Shown here one piece after another: positions 33,696 to 42,140 of a DNA stretch of 64,000 nucleotides. Origin of the DNA: an uncultured Lachnospiraceae bacterium. Its GTDB lineage: Bacteria > Bacillota > Clostridia > Lachnospirales > Lachnospiraceae. A program made the translations under genes and the position numbers. Location of the stretch: positions 1-64,000 of the forward strand of contig CAJTXA010000009.1 in assembly GCA_910579865.1 (NCBI GenBank), in the 5' to 3' direction. Numbering within the stretch: position 1 is the first letter of the stretch; each line of letters starts with the position of its first letter. The notes beneath the pieces were generated by a model. That model saw only the letters and a program-made list of their open reading frames with translations, did no database searches and had not been told where the DNA came from.

Positions 33696-36563
33696 ATGGT
33701 TCGCAAAAAGGTAGATACGCCATATATTCGTATACGTGGTGCAAATGAACATAATTTAAAAAATTTAGATGTAAATATTCCTAGAAACCAATTTGTAGTA
33801 TTGACAGGGCTAAGTGGCTCTGGAAAGTCTTCTTTGGCATTTGATACAATTTATGCAGAAGGACAAAGAAGATATATGGAGTCGCTTTCCTCTTATGCAA
33901 GGCAGTTTTTGGGGCAGATGGAAAAGCCAAATGTGGAAAGGATAGAGGGACTTTCTCCTGCGATTTCAATTGATCAAAAATCCACCAATCGGAATCCTCG
34001 TTCTACAGTTGGAACGGTAACAGAAATTTATGATTATTTTCGTTTACTTTATGCTAGAATTGGAATACCACATTGCCCTAAATGTGGAAAGGAAATTAAG
34101 CGTCAGACCATTGATCAGATGGTGGATCAGATTTTAAGTATGCCAGAGCGAACAAAAATACAACTACTTGCACCAGTAGTCCGAGGACGAAAGGGAGAAC
34201 ATGCAAAGGTTTTTGAACAGGCGAAAAAGAGTGGATATGTGCGAGTACGGGTTGATGGAAGTCTTTATGAATTGACAGAAGAGATTAAGTTAGAAAAAAA
34301 TATCAAACATAATATTGAGATTGTAGTCGATCGGCTTGTAATCAAATCTGGAATGGAAAAGCGATTGACCGATTCGATTGAAAATGTGATGCATTTATCG
34401 GATGGGTTGATGATTGTAGATGTAATCGATGGAGAACCTTTGAATTTTAGTATGAGTTTTGCTTGTCCAGACTGTGGAATTAGTATGGATGAAGTAGAGC
34501 CTCGGAGCTTTTCTTTTAACAATCCATTTGGTGCCTGCCCAGTCTGCCTTGGACTAGGGTATAAGATGGAATTTACAAAAGAATTGATGATTCCAGATCC
34601 AAGTCTTAGTATTTCAGAAGGAGCTATTGTAGTATTAGGATGGCAGTCTTGTACAGATAAAGGCAGTTTTGCTGGTGCAATTTTAAATGCATTAAGTGAA
34701 ACATATGGATTCGATTTACAGACACCATTTGAAGAGTATCCAAAAAAAATAAAGGATATTTTGCTCTATGGAACAAATGGAGAAAAGGTAAAAGTATACT
34801 ATAAAGGGCAGCGTGGAGAAGGTGTCTATGATGTCGCATTTGAAGGGTTAATTAAAAATGTGGAGCGACGTTATCGAGAGACTGCTTCTGAGTCGATTAA
34901 GGCAGAATATGAAACCTTTATGAATATTACGCCATGCAGTGAGTGTAAAGGACAACGTTTAAAGAAAACATCACTTTCTGTTACGGTAGGAGAACGAAAT
35001 ATTTTTGAAGTAACATCCCTTTCTATAGCAGAATTACAGCAATTTCTTGCTGAATTAGAATTGACGCCAATGCAGTTAAGAATTGGAGAACAGATTTTAA
35101 AGGAAATTCGATCTAGAACGGGATTTTTAAATGATGTGGGTTTGGATTATCTTACATTAGCTCGTGCAACGGCAAGTCTTTCTGGAGGAGAAGCACAGAG
35201 AATCCGCCTTGCAACGCAGATTGGTTCAGGGTTAGTTGGAGTGGCTTATATTTTGGATGAGCCAAGTATTGGTTTGCATCAAAGAGATAATGATAAATTA
35301 TTAAGAACATTAATGCATTTAAGAGATTTGGGAAATACACTGATTGTTGTGGAACATGATGAAGATACGATGTTTGCTGCTGACCATATTGTAGATATTG
35401 GACCAGGGGCAGGAGAACATGGAGGAAAAGTAATTGCACAGGGAACAGCAAAAGAAATTATGGAAAATACTGATTCCATTACAGGTGCTTATTTAAGCGG
35501 CCGTATACAGATTCCAGTTCCAAAAGAGCGAAGAACCCCATCTGGATTTCTTACAATAAAGGGGGCAAGACAAAACAACCTTAAAAATATTGATGTAAAG
35601 ATTCCGCTTGGCATTATGACTTGTGTAACTGGAGTTTCTGGCTCTGGAAAAAGTTCATTGATTAATGAAATTTTATATAAGAGGCTGGCAAAGGATCTCA
35701 ATCGGGCACGATGTATTCCTGGAGAACATAAGGATATTTTGGGGATCAAACAATTGGATAAAGTAATTGCAATTGATCAGTCACCAATTGGACGAACTCC
35801 TCGTTCTAATCCAGCAACCTATACTGGAGTTTTTGATCTAATTCGGGATTTATTTACGGCTACACCAGATGCAAAGGCTCGTGGTTATAAAAAAGGCCGT
35901 TTTAGTTTTAATGTGAAAGGGGGCCGTTGTGAGGCTTGCTCTGGAGATGGAATTTTAAAGATTGCTATGCATTTTTTGCCAGATGTCTATGTGCCTTGTG
36001 AAGTTTGTGGAGGAAAACGTTATAATCGGGAAACTTTGGAGGTAAAATATAAGGGAAAAAGTATTTTTGATGTATTAAATATGACAGTAGAAGAGGCATT
36101 GACATTTTTTGAACATGTTCCTTCGATTAGCAGAAAGATTCAAACATTATATGATGTAGGACTTTCCTATATTAAGTTAGGACAACCTTCTACCGAATTG
36201 TCTGGTGGAGAGGCACAACGGATTAAACTTGCTACTGAGTTAAGCAGAAGAGGCACAGGAAAGACAATTTATATTTTAGATGAACCTACCACAGGACTTC
36301 ACTTTGCAGATGTTCATAAACTAATTGAGATATTAAGGCGGCTTTCAGAGGGTGGTAATACAGTTGTAGTAATTGAACACAACTTAGATGTAATTAAAAC
36401 AGCAGATTATATTATCGATATTGGACCAGAAGGAGGAAATCGGGGTGGTACGATTCTTGCACAGGGAACACCAGAAGAGGTAGCACAGATAAAAGAATCT
36501 TATACAGGACAATATGTAGCAAAATATCTCTATAAGAGGAAAGAAAAAGATGAAGAAAGGTAA
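33696..36563 (+). CDS. uvrA: Excinuclease ABC subunit A
   Basis: Damage-sensing ATPase dimer of nucleotide excision repair. 955 residues, standard length. Two ABC ATPase modules: Walker A GLSGSGKSS near residue 38 and GVSGSGKSS near 650, signatures LSGGEAQRIRLA and LSGGEAQRIKLA. Zinc modules are CPKCGKEI with CPDCG...CPVC, and CEACSGDG...CEVCGGKRYN. Co-transcribed with uvrB. Its last 14 bases overlap the next gene. Confidence 0.97.
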   Translation: MVRKKVDTPYIRIRGANEHNLKNLDVNIPRNQFVVLTGLSGSGKSSLAFDTIYAEGQRRYMESLSSYARQFLGQMEKPNVERIEGLSPAISIDQKSTNRNPRSTVGTVTEIYDYFRLLYARIGIPHCPKCGKEIKRQTIDQMVDQILSMPERTKIQLLAPVVRGRKGEHAKVFEQAKKSGYVRVRVDGSLYELTEEIKLEKNIKHNIEIVVDRLVIKSGMEKRLTDSIENVMHLSDGLMIVDVIDGEPLNFSMSFACPDCGISMDEVEPRSFSFNNPFGACPVCLGLGYKMEFTKELMIPDPSLSISEGAIVVLGWQSCTDKGSFAGAILNALSETYGFDLQTPFEEYPKKIKDILLYGTNGEKVKVYYKGQRGEGVYDVAFEGLIKNVERRYRETASESIKAEYETFMNITPCSECKGQRLKKTSLSVTVGERNIFEVTSLSIAELQQFLAELELTPMQLRIGEQILKEIRSRTGFLNDVGLDYLTLARATASLSGGEAQRIRLATQIGSGLVGVAYILDEPSIGLHQRDNDKLLRTLMHLRDLGNTLIVVEHDEDTMFAADHIVDIGPGAGEHGGKVIAQGTAKEIMENTDSITGAYLSGRIQIPVPKERRTPSGFLTIKGARQNNLKNIDVKIPLGIMTCVTGVSGSGKSSLINEILYKRLAKDLNRARCIPGEHKDILGIKQLDKVIAIDQSPIGRTPRSNPATYTGVFDLIRDLFTATPDAKARGYKKGRFSFNVKGGRCEACSGDGILKIAMHFLPDVYVPCEVCGGKRYNRETLEVKYKGKSIFDVLNMTVEEALTFFEHVPSISRKIQTLYDVGLSYIKLGQPSTELSGGEAQRIKLATELSRRGTGKTIYILDEPTTGLHFADVHKLIEILRRLSEGGNTVVVIEHNLDVIKTADYIIDIGPEGGNRGGTILAQGTPEEVAQIKESYTGQYVAKYLYKRKEKDEER

Positions 36564-37176
36564 ACATTTGCTTTTTATTCTAATTTTATTTTGTACAGCA
36601 GGTTTATTAGAAAGGATAGTCTTTCTTTCCTTTGACGAATTGCGTAGACAGCCAATTGTAATAAATAAGTTTCTACAAATTTATCCAGTTTATAATCAAG
36701 ATGGAACGTGGCTTCATGGAAAAATAGGGATTGGTTATGTTAGTTGGTTATTATATTTTGAATCCATTCTTTCCTTGTTTTTATTGATTGTAATGATCCG
36801 CTACATGGATCTGTTGACTTGCTTTTTTGGATTAAGTCAGAAATGGTTTTTTATTATGGATATTGGAATTGCCCCTGCTTTGTATCGAATATTTACTACC
36901 ATAAGGAGAGCTTATACATTGGACTATTTACAGATTAAGCAAATGGTGTATGATTTTCCAGATCTTTGTATTGGAGTTTTTGTAATTGGGATTTTAGTAT
37001 GGGCAATTTTGTTATCTTTTATTTTCTATAAATATAGCAAAGAAAAACGAAAGGAAATGTCTTTTAAAGAACGACTAGTTTGGGGAGTTCAATTCCGACA
37101 GATGCTTTTTCGGGTATTCTTTCTTCCTAGAATTCGTTGGGAAGAGGAATTTAAACAATGGAAAAGGAAGAAATAA
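36550..37176 (+). CDS. Four-helix membrane protein, distant signal peptidase II-like
   Basis: 208 residues with hydrophobic segments near 5-25, 65-86, 95-110 and 138-162, and a basic cytoplasmic tail. The third and fourth segments read ALYRIFTTIRRAYTLDYLQI and VYDFPDLCIGVFVIGILVW, which line up with the GNLIDR-x-GYVVDFI and FNLADSFIVIG active-site regions of LspA; both catalytic Asp positions could be present (LDYL and FPDL). The rest is too divergent for a firm call. It overlaps uvrA by 14 bases, so it is co-translated. It may be a paralogue of LspA or an unrelated membrane protein. Confidence 0.45.
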   Translation: MKKGKHLLFILILFCTAGLLERIVFLSFDELRRQPIVINKFLQIYPVYNQDGTWLHGKIGIGYVSWLLYFESILSLFLLIVMIRYMDLLTCFFGLSQKWFFIMDIGIAPALYRIFTTIRRAYTLDYLQIKQMVYDFPDLCIGVFVIGILVWAILLSFIFYKYSKEKRKEMSFKERLVWGVQFRQMLFRVFFLPRIRWEEEFKQWKRKK

Positions 37177-37267
37177 AACATTTTGGTTGTAAATTTAGAA
37201 AAGTTGGATATAATAAAAGAGGATATACAAAAAAATCAGGATACAATTTATAGGAGAAGTACAAGTA

Positions 37268-37477
37268 ATGGAGGATTTTATATACGAATATGCATTTTAT
37301 GGAATGTCAGCTCTCCTTCTTATTATGGGAGTTGTGCTGATTGCAGTACCTAAGATTTGTACAAAAAAGGAGTATCAAGATGTACCAGAGCAAGTACAAA
37401 ATACACGCAAAATGGGGTATTTTTATATTGCTTTTGGTGTTTTATTATTAATTGTTAAGTTTTTGATTGATCGATAG
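37268..37477 (+). CDS. Small two-helix membrane protein, unknown
   Basis: 69 residues: helix 1 MSALLLIMGVVLIAVPKIC (about 13-32), a short polar loop KKEYQDVPEQVQNTRKMG facing one side, and helix 2 YFYIAFGVLLLIVKFLI (about 51-67). No family recognised. AGGAGAAG precedes the start. It lies 17 bases before the flavoprotein gene, so the two may be coupled. Confidence 0.7.
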   Translation: MEDFIYEYAFYGMSALLLIMGVVLIAVPKICTKKEYQDVPEQVQNTRKMGYFYIAFGVLLLIVKFLIDR

Positions 37478-37494
37478 GAAAGGGAGTAAAAAGA

Positions 37495-38118
37495 ATGAAA
37501 GTTTTATTAGTGAATGGCAGTCCTCATGAGAAAGGATGCACTTATACTGGACTTTTTGAAGTGGCAAAAGAGTTAGAAAAAAGTGGAGTAGAAACAGAGA
37601 TTGTACATATTGGGAAAAAGCCAATTGGTGGATGCATTGGATGTGGCGGGTGTTCTGGAAAAGGAAAATGTGTCTTTGGAGCAGATGGTGTAAATTCCAT
37701 TATTGAAAAAGCAGAAACAGCAGATGGATTTATTTTTGGTTCTCCTGTGCATTATGCTGCTGCTGCCGGAAATATGGCTTCTTTACTTGATCGGGTATTT
37801 TATGCTGGAAAACAATGTTTTGCGTATAAGCCAGGAGCTGTTATTGTAAGCTGCCGAAGAGGTGGTGCAACTGCTACTTTTGATCAGTTAAACAAGTATA
37901 TGACAATTAATAATATGCTGATTGTAGGTTCACAGTATTGGAATATGATTCATGGAAGCCGGGCAGAAGATGTAGCACAAGATGAAGAGGGATTACAGAC
38001 AATGCGAACTTTGGGACGAAATATGGCTTGGATATTAAACTGTATTGAGGCTGGAAAGGCGGCTGGTGTTTTGTTACCAGAGAAGGAGCCCGTTTTAAGA
38101 ACCAATTTTATCCGATAG
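37495..38118 (+). CDS. FMN-dependent flavodoxin-fold oxidoreductase
   Basis: 207 residues of the NADPH-dependent FMN reductase / iron-sulfur flavoprotein type. The phosphate loop NGSPHEKGCTYTGL (about 7-20) binds FMN; a Cys-rich patch GGCIGCGGCSGKGKCVF (about 48-64) could ligate an iron-sulfur cluster or form redox thiols; GSPVHYAAAAGNMASLLDR is the second FMN-contact region. The substrate is unknown. It is preceded by a small membrane protein gene. Confidence 0.88.
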   Translation: MKVLLVNGSPHEKGCTYTGLFEVAKELEKSGVETEIVHIGKKPIGGCIGCGGCSGKGKCVFGADGVNSIIEKAETADGFIFGSPVHYAAAAGNMASLLDRVFYAGKQCFAYKPGAVIVSCRRGGATATFDQLNKYMTINNMLIVGSQYWNMIHGSRAEDVAQDEEGLQTMRTLGRNMAWILNCIEAGKAAGVLLPEKEPVLRTNFIR

Positions 38119-38209
38119 TTTTTTCAAAAGAATTTTATGTGTTTTAGAAGAAAAGACTAGCAAAATTAGAAATCCTAGTGTATACTAGATAGAAGTAAAA
38201 AATAAAATG

Positions 38210-38248
38210 AACGGCTTTCATATCTAAAAAATAATGAAAGTCGTTTTT
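38210..38248 (+). terminator. Hairpin with U-run between flavoprotein gene and pyrG
   Basis: AACGGCTTTCAT (38210-38221) pairs with ATGAAAGTCGTT (38234-38245), then TTTTAC. It lies 50 bases before pyrG and downstream of a promoter-like TATACT (38181-38186), so it may end the upstream unit or attenuate pyrG. Confidence 0.75.
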
Positions 38249-38298
38249 ACATTTGATCTTATTTTATGAATGTATTTGCATAACAGGAGGATAAAAAC

Positions 38299-39906
38299 AT
38301 GCCAGTGAAATATGTATTTGTAACCGGTGGTGTCGTTTCAGGTTTGGGAAAAGGAATTACAGCAGCTTCTTTGGGACGATTGTTAAAGGCTCGTGGATAT
38401 TCTGTAACGATGCAGAAGTTTGATCCCTATATTAATATTGATCCAGGAACAATGAATCCAATTCAGCATGGGGAAGTATTTGTAACAGATGATGGAGCAG
38501 AAACAGATTTGGATTTAGGACATTATGAAAGATTTATTGATGAAAGTTTAACAAAAAATTCCAATGTAACAACAGGAAAGATTTACTGGTCTGTTCTGAA
38601 TAAAGAACGTCGAGGAGATTTTGGCGGCAGTACAGTACAGGTAATTCCACATATTACAAATGAGATTAAAAGCCGTTTTCATCGTGATTATAAAACGGAT
38701 AAAATGAAGATTGCGATTATTGAAGTAGGGGGAACGGTTGGAGATATTGAAAGTCTTCCATTTTTAGAATCAATTCGTCAGTTTCAACAAGAGGTAGGAC
38801 GGGAAAATGCAATTTTAATTCATGTTACTTTAATTCCTTATCTAAAATCCTCTGGTGAGATGAAGACCAAGCCTACACAGGCAAGTGTAAAAGAATTGCA
38901 GGGAATTGGAATCCAACCAGATATTATTGTGTGCCGATCAGAACATCCAATGGAGCAGACGATCAAAGATAAGATTGCTTTATTTTGTAATGTACCAAGC
39001 AATCATGTTCTGCAAAATTTAGATGTAGAGATATTGTATGAGGCTCCTCTTGCTATGGAGAAAGAACATTTGGCTGAAGTAGCCTGCGAGTGTCTGCAAT
39101 TAGAATGTCCAGAGCCAAATTTAGAAGATTGGGAGGCAATGGTAACAGCTTGGAAGAATCCAGTTCAGACTGTTACAATTGCTTTAGTTGGAAAATATAT
39201 TCAACTTCATGATGCTTATATTAGTGTAGTTGAAGCCTTAAAGCATGGCGGAATAGCAAATTCTGCCAGTGTGGAAATAAAATGGGTGGATTCAGAATTA
39301 TTGAAAGAAGAGAATGTAGAAGAGATTTTAGCAGATGTAGCAGGAATTTTAGTTCCAGGGGGATTTGGAGATAGAGGAATTGAGGGAAAAATTACTGCGA
39401 TTCGATATGCAAGAACACATCAAATTCCATTTTTAGGGCTTTGTCTTGGGATGCAGCTTTCGATTGTAGAATTTGCAAGAAATGTAGTTGGTTATGCAGA
39501 TGCACATAGTGTAGAATTAAATCCGCTTACAACGCATCCTGTGATTCACCTGATGCCAGAACAGGATGGAGTAGAGGATATTGGAGGAACGCTTCGGTTA
39601 GGAGCATATCCTTGTGTATTGGATAAACAGTCTCTTGCTTATAAGTTATATGGAGAAGAGTTAATCTACGAACGACATCGGCATCGCTATGAAGTAAATA
39701 ATGATTTTCGAAATATATTAACAGAGAAAGGAATGAAATTAGTTGGAATTTCACCAGATGGAAGAATTATTGAGATGGTGGAGTTGCCAGATCATCCTTG
39801 GTTTATAGGAACACAGGGTCATCCAGAATTAAAGTCTCGTCCAAATCGACCGCATCCTCTATTTAAAGGATTTATTTGTGCTGCTATTGCATATGATAAG
39901 AAATAG
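38299..39906 (+). CDS. pyrG: CTP synthase
   Basis: Makes CTP from UTP, ATP and glutamine. 535 residues. The N-terminal synthetase domain (1-265) has the GGVVSGLGKGITAASLG loop, FDPYINIDPGTMNP and EVGGTVGDIESLPFLE. The C-terminal class I glutaminase domain (about 290-535) has the nucleophile Cys in GLCLGMQLS and the His/Glu pair in GTQGHPELKSRP. CAGGAGG precedes the ATG. It is transcribed as a single gene. Confidence 0.97.
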   Translation: MPVKYVFVTGGVVSGLGKGITAASLGRLLKARGYSVTMQKFDPYINIDPGTMNPIQHGEVFVTDDGAETDLDLGHYERFIDESLTKNSNVTTGKIYWSVLNKERRGDFGGSTVQVIPHITNEIKSRFHRDYKTDKMKIAIIEVGGTVGDIESLPFLESIRQFQQEVGRENAILIHVTLIPYLKSSGEMKTKPTQASVKELQGIGIQPDIIVCRSEHPMEQTIKDKIALFCNVPSNHVLQNLDVEILYEAPLAMEKEHLAEVACECLQLECPEPNLEDWEAMVTAWKNPVQTVTIALVGKYIQLHDAYISVVEALKHGGIANSASVEIKWVDSELLKEENVEEILADVAGILVPGGFGDRGIEGKITAIRYARTHQIPFLGLCLGMQLSIVEFARNVVGYADAHSVELNPLTTHPVIHLMPEQDGVEDIGGTLRLGAYPCVLDKQSLAYKLYGEELIYERHRHRYEVNNDFRNILTEKGMKLVGISPDGRIIEMVELPDHPWFIGTQGHPELKSRPNRPHPLFKGFICAAIAYDKK

Positions 39907-40045
39907 AAGGTAAGAAGGTGTGCATCTTTATTCCTTCCAAAAGATTTTTATGTAAATTTATGTAAATTACGGATTTTTTCGAATAATTAAAAATACAAGA
40001 AATTATAAATTATAAATAAGAAATAAATTTTTAATAATTGCATTA

Positions 40046-40074
40046 TTGATTTATGGACAGACTAATTCTATAAT
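40046..40074 (+). promoter_or_regulatory. Predicted promoter for ftsH (first copy)
   Basis: TTGATT (40046-40051), 17-base spacer, TATAAT (40069-40074). Downstream, TTTCG-AATTTA-CGAAA (40115-40130) and CGAAATTATTTTTCG (40084-40098) are small inverted repeats that could be regulatory. Confidence 0.6.
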
Positions 40075-40157
40075 GAAAAAGAACGAAATTATTTTTCGAA
40101 AGTATGACAAAGTATTTCGAATTTACGAAATCCTATAGTGGAGGATAAGGAGAGTTT

Positions 40158-42059
40158 ATGGATAATTTTAACAACAATGGAAATCAGAATGGAAATGGCG
40201 GAAATGATGGTAAGATGCCAAAGAATACACAGACCATTATTATTCTGATTATATCCGGACTCATTATGGTAATGTTAATTAGTTTTATGTCAAATTGGAT
40301 GGCAAATAGTACAACAAAGGAAATTACCTATAATGAGTTTTTAGAAAAACTAGAAGAGGGAGCGATTGCTTCTGTTCAGATTCAATCGGATCGAATTGTA
40401 GCAGTTCCAAAAGCACAGCTTAGCAATGTGATGCAGTTATCTTATTATACTGGAATTGCAGAGGACATTACTACAATTAGTGCAAGATGCGAAGCAGCCG
40501 GAGTAGACTATAGTGCGCCTGTTGCAAAGTCTAGTTCTGTAATTTTGGATTTTATTATGGTTTGGGTTCTTCCTATTTTATTGATGTATATGGTACTTGG
40601 ATTGATTATGCGTAGAGCTTCCCGTGGCGGAGGAATGATGGGGGTAGGAAAAAGCAATGCTAAGATCTATGTACAGAAAGAAACAGGGGTTACTTTTAAG
40701 GATGTAGCTGGACAAGATGAAGCGAAAGAATCATTAACAGAAATTGTAGATTTTCTTCATAATCCTCAGAAATATGTAAAGATTGGTGCAAAACTGCCAA
40801 AGGGTGCTCTTTTAGTTGGCCCTCCGGGTACTGGTAAAACATTACTTGCAAAGGCAGTAGCAGGAGAGGCAAAGGTTCCTTTTTTTTCACTGGCTGGATC
40901 CGATTTTGTAGAGATGTTTGTTGGTGTGGGTGCTTCTCGTGTACGAGATTTATTTAAACAGGCGCAGAACAATGCACCTTGTATTATTTTTATTGATGAA
41001 ATTGATGCAATTGGTAAAACGAGGGATACTCGCTATGGCGGAAATGATGAACGAGAACAGACATTAAACCAATTATTAGCAGAGATGGATGGATTTGATA
41101 CTTCGAAAGGAATTTTTTTACTAGCTGCTACAAATCGACCAGAAATATTAGATAAGGCTTTACTGCGTCCGGGACGATTTGATCGACGAATTATTGTAGA
41201 TAAGCCTGATTTAAAAGGACGTAAGGATGTACTTCGGGTTCATGCAAAAAGTGTTGCTTTAGATGAGACAGTGGATTTGGATGAAATTGCAATGGCAACT
41301 TCTGGAGCTGTGGGATCGGATTTAGCAAATATGATTAATGAAGCAGCTATTCTTGCAGTAAAGCAGGGAAGAACAGCAGTATCACAGGCTGATTTATTTG
41401 AGTCGGTAGAAGTGGTTATTGCTGGGAAAGAGAAAAAGGATCGAATTCTTGGTGCACAGGAGAAAAAAACAGTTGCTTATCATGAGGTAGGACATGCGCT
41501 TGCTACTGCATTGCAAAAGGATGCAGAACCAGTACAGAAAATTACGATTGTACCTCGAACGATGGGATCGCTTGGATATGTGATGCAGGTGCCAGAGGAA
41601 GAAAAATATTTGATGACACGAGATGAATTGCAGGCAAGATTGATTACTTTATTAGCTGGTAGAGCTTCTGAAGAAATTGTATTTGGTACGATTACAACTG
41701 GAGCTTCCAATGATATTGAAAAAGCAACAAAGATTGCACGTGCAATGATTACACAGTATGGTATGTCAGAGAAATTTGGATTGATGAGTTTGGAAAGTGT
41801 AGAAAACCAATATTTAGATGGACGAACCGTTACAAATTGTGGAGATGCTACGGCAACAGAAATTGATAAAGAAATTATGATTATCCTTCGGGATTCTTTT
41901 GAAAAGGCAAAAGAGATGCTTTCAGAAAATCGAGAGGTATTAGATAAAATTGCAGAGTATTTATTTGAAAAAGAGACAATAACTGGAAAAGAATTTATGA
42001 AGATTTTCCGAGAAGTGCGTGGGGAAGAAGAGAAAAATCCTTTGGATCATATTTGGTAA
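40158..42059 (+). CDS. ftsH: ATP-dependent membrane metalloprotease FtsH (copy 1)
   Basis: Degrades membrane and soluble proteins. 633 residues. An Asn/Gly-rich N terminus, membrane helices near 25-47 and 128-150, the AAA+ domain with Walker A GPPGTGKT, Walker B IIFIDEIDAIG and SRH RPGRFDRR, then the zinc site HEVGH and its third ligand Asp in ASNDIEKAT. The catalytic motif is HEVGH rather than HEAGH, still HExxH. A second ftsH lies at 52327; the two differ in N terminus and protease details and probably have separate clients. A strong terminator follows. Confidence 0.96.
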   Translation: MDNFNNNGNQNGNGGNDGKMPKNTQTIIILIISGLIMVMLISFMSNWMANSTTKEITYNEFLEKLEEGAIASVQIQSDRIVAVPKAQLSNVMQLSYYTGIAEDITTISARCEAAGVDYSAPVAKSSSVILDFIMVWVLPILLMYMVLGLIMRRASRGGGMMGVGKSNAKIYVQKETGVTFKDVAGQDEAKESLTEIVDFLHNPQKYVKIGAKLPKGALLVGPPGTGKTLLAKAVAGEAKVPFFSLAGSDFVEMFVGVGASRVRDLFKQAQNNAPCIIFIDEIDAIGKTRDTRYGGNDEREQTLNQLLAEMDGFDTSKGIFLLAATNRPEILDKALLRPGRFDRRIIVDKPDLKGRKDVLRVHAKSVALDETVDLDEIAMATSGAVGSDLANMINEAAILAVKQGRTAVSQADLFESVEVVIAGKEKKDRILGAQEKKTVAYHEVGHALATALQKDAEPVQKITIVPRTMGSLGYVMQVPEEEKYLMTRDELQARLITLLAGRASEEIVFGTITTGASNDIEKATKIARAMITQYGMSEKFGLMSLESVENQYLDGRTVTNCGDATATEIDKEIMIILRDSFEKAKEMLSENREVLDKIAEYLFEKETITGKEFMKIFREVRGEEEKNPLDHIW

Positions 42060-42083
42060 AAAGAGGGTGAAAACCCTCTTTTT
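42059..42083 (+). terminator. Terminator after ftsH copy 1
   Basis: AAAAGAGGGT (42059-42068) with ACCCTCTTTT (42073-42082) and a GAAA tetraloop, then T. It begins at the stop codon. Confidence 0.9.
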
Positions 42084-42140
42084 GCTTTAACATAGGGAAT
42101 AAAAAATAAGTTATTGAGAATAAGAGAAGGGAATATAGAA

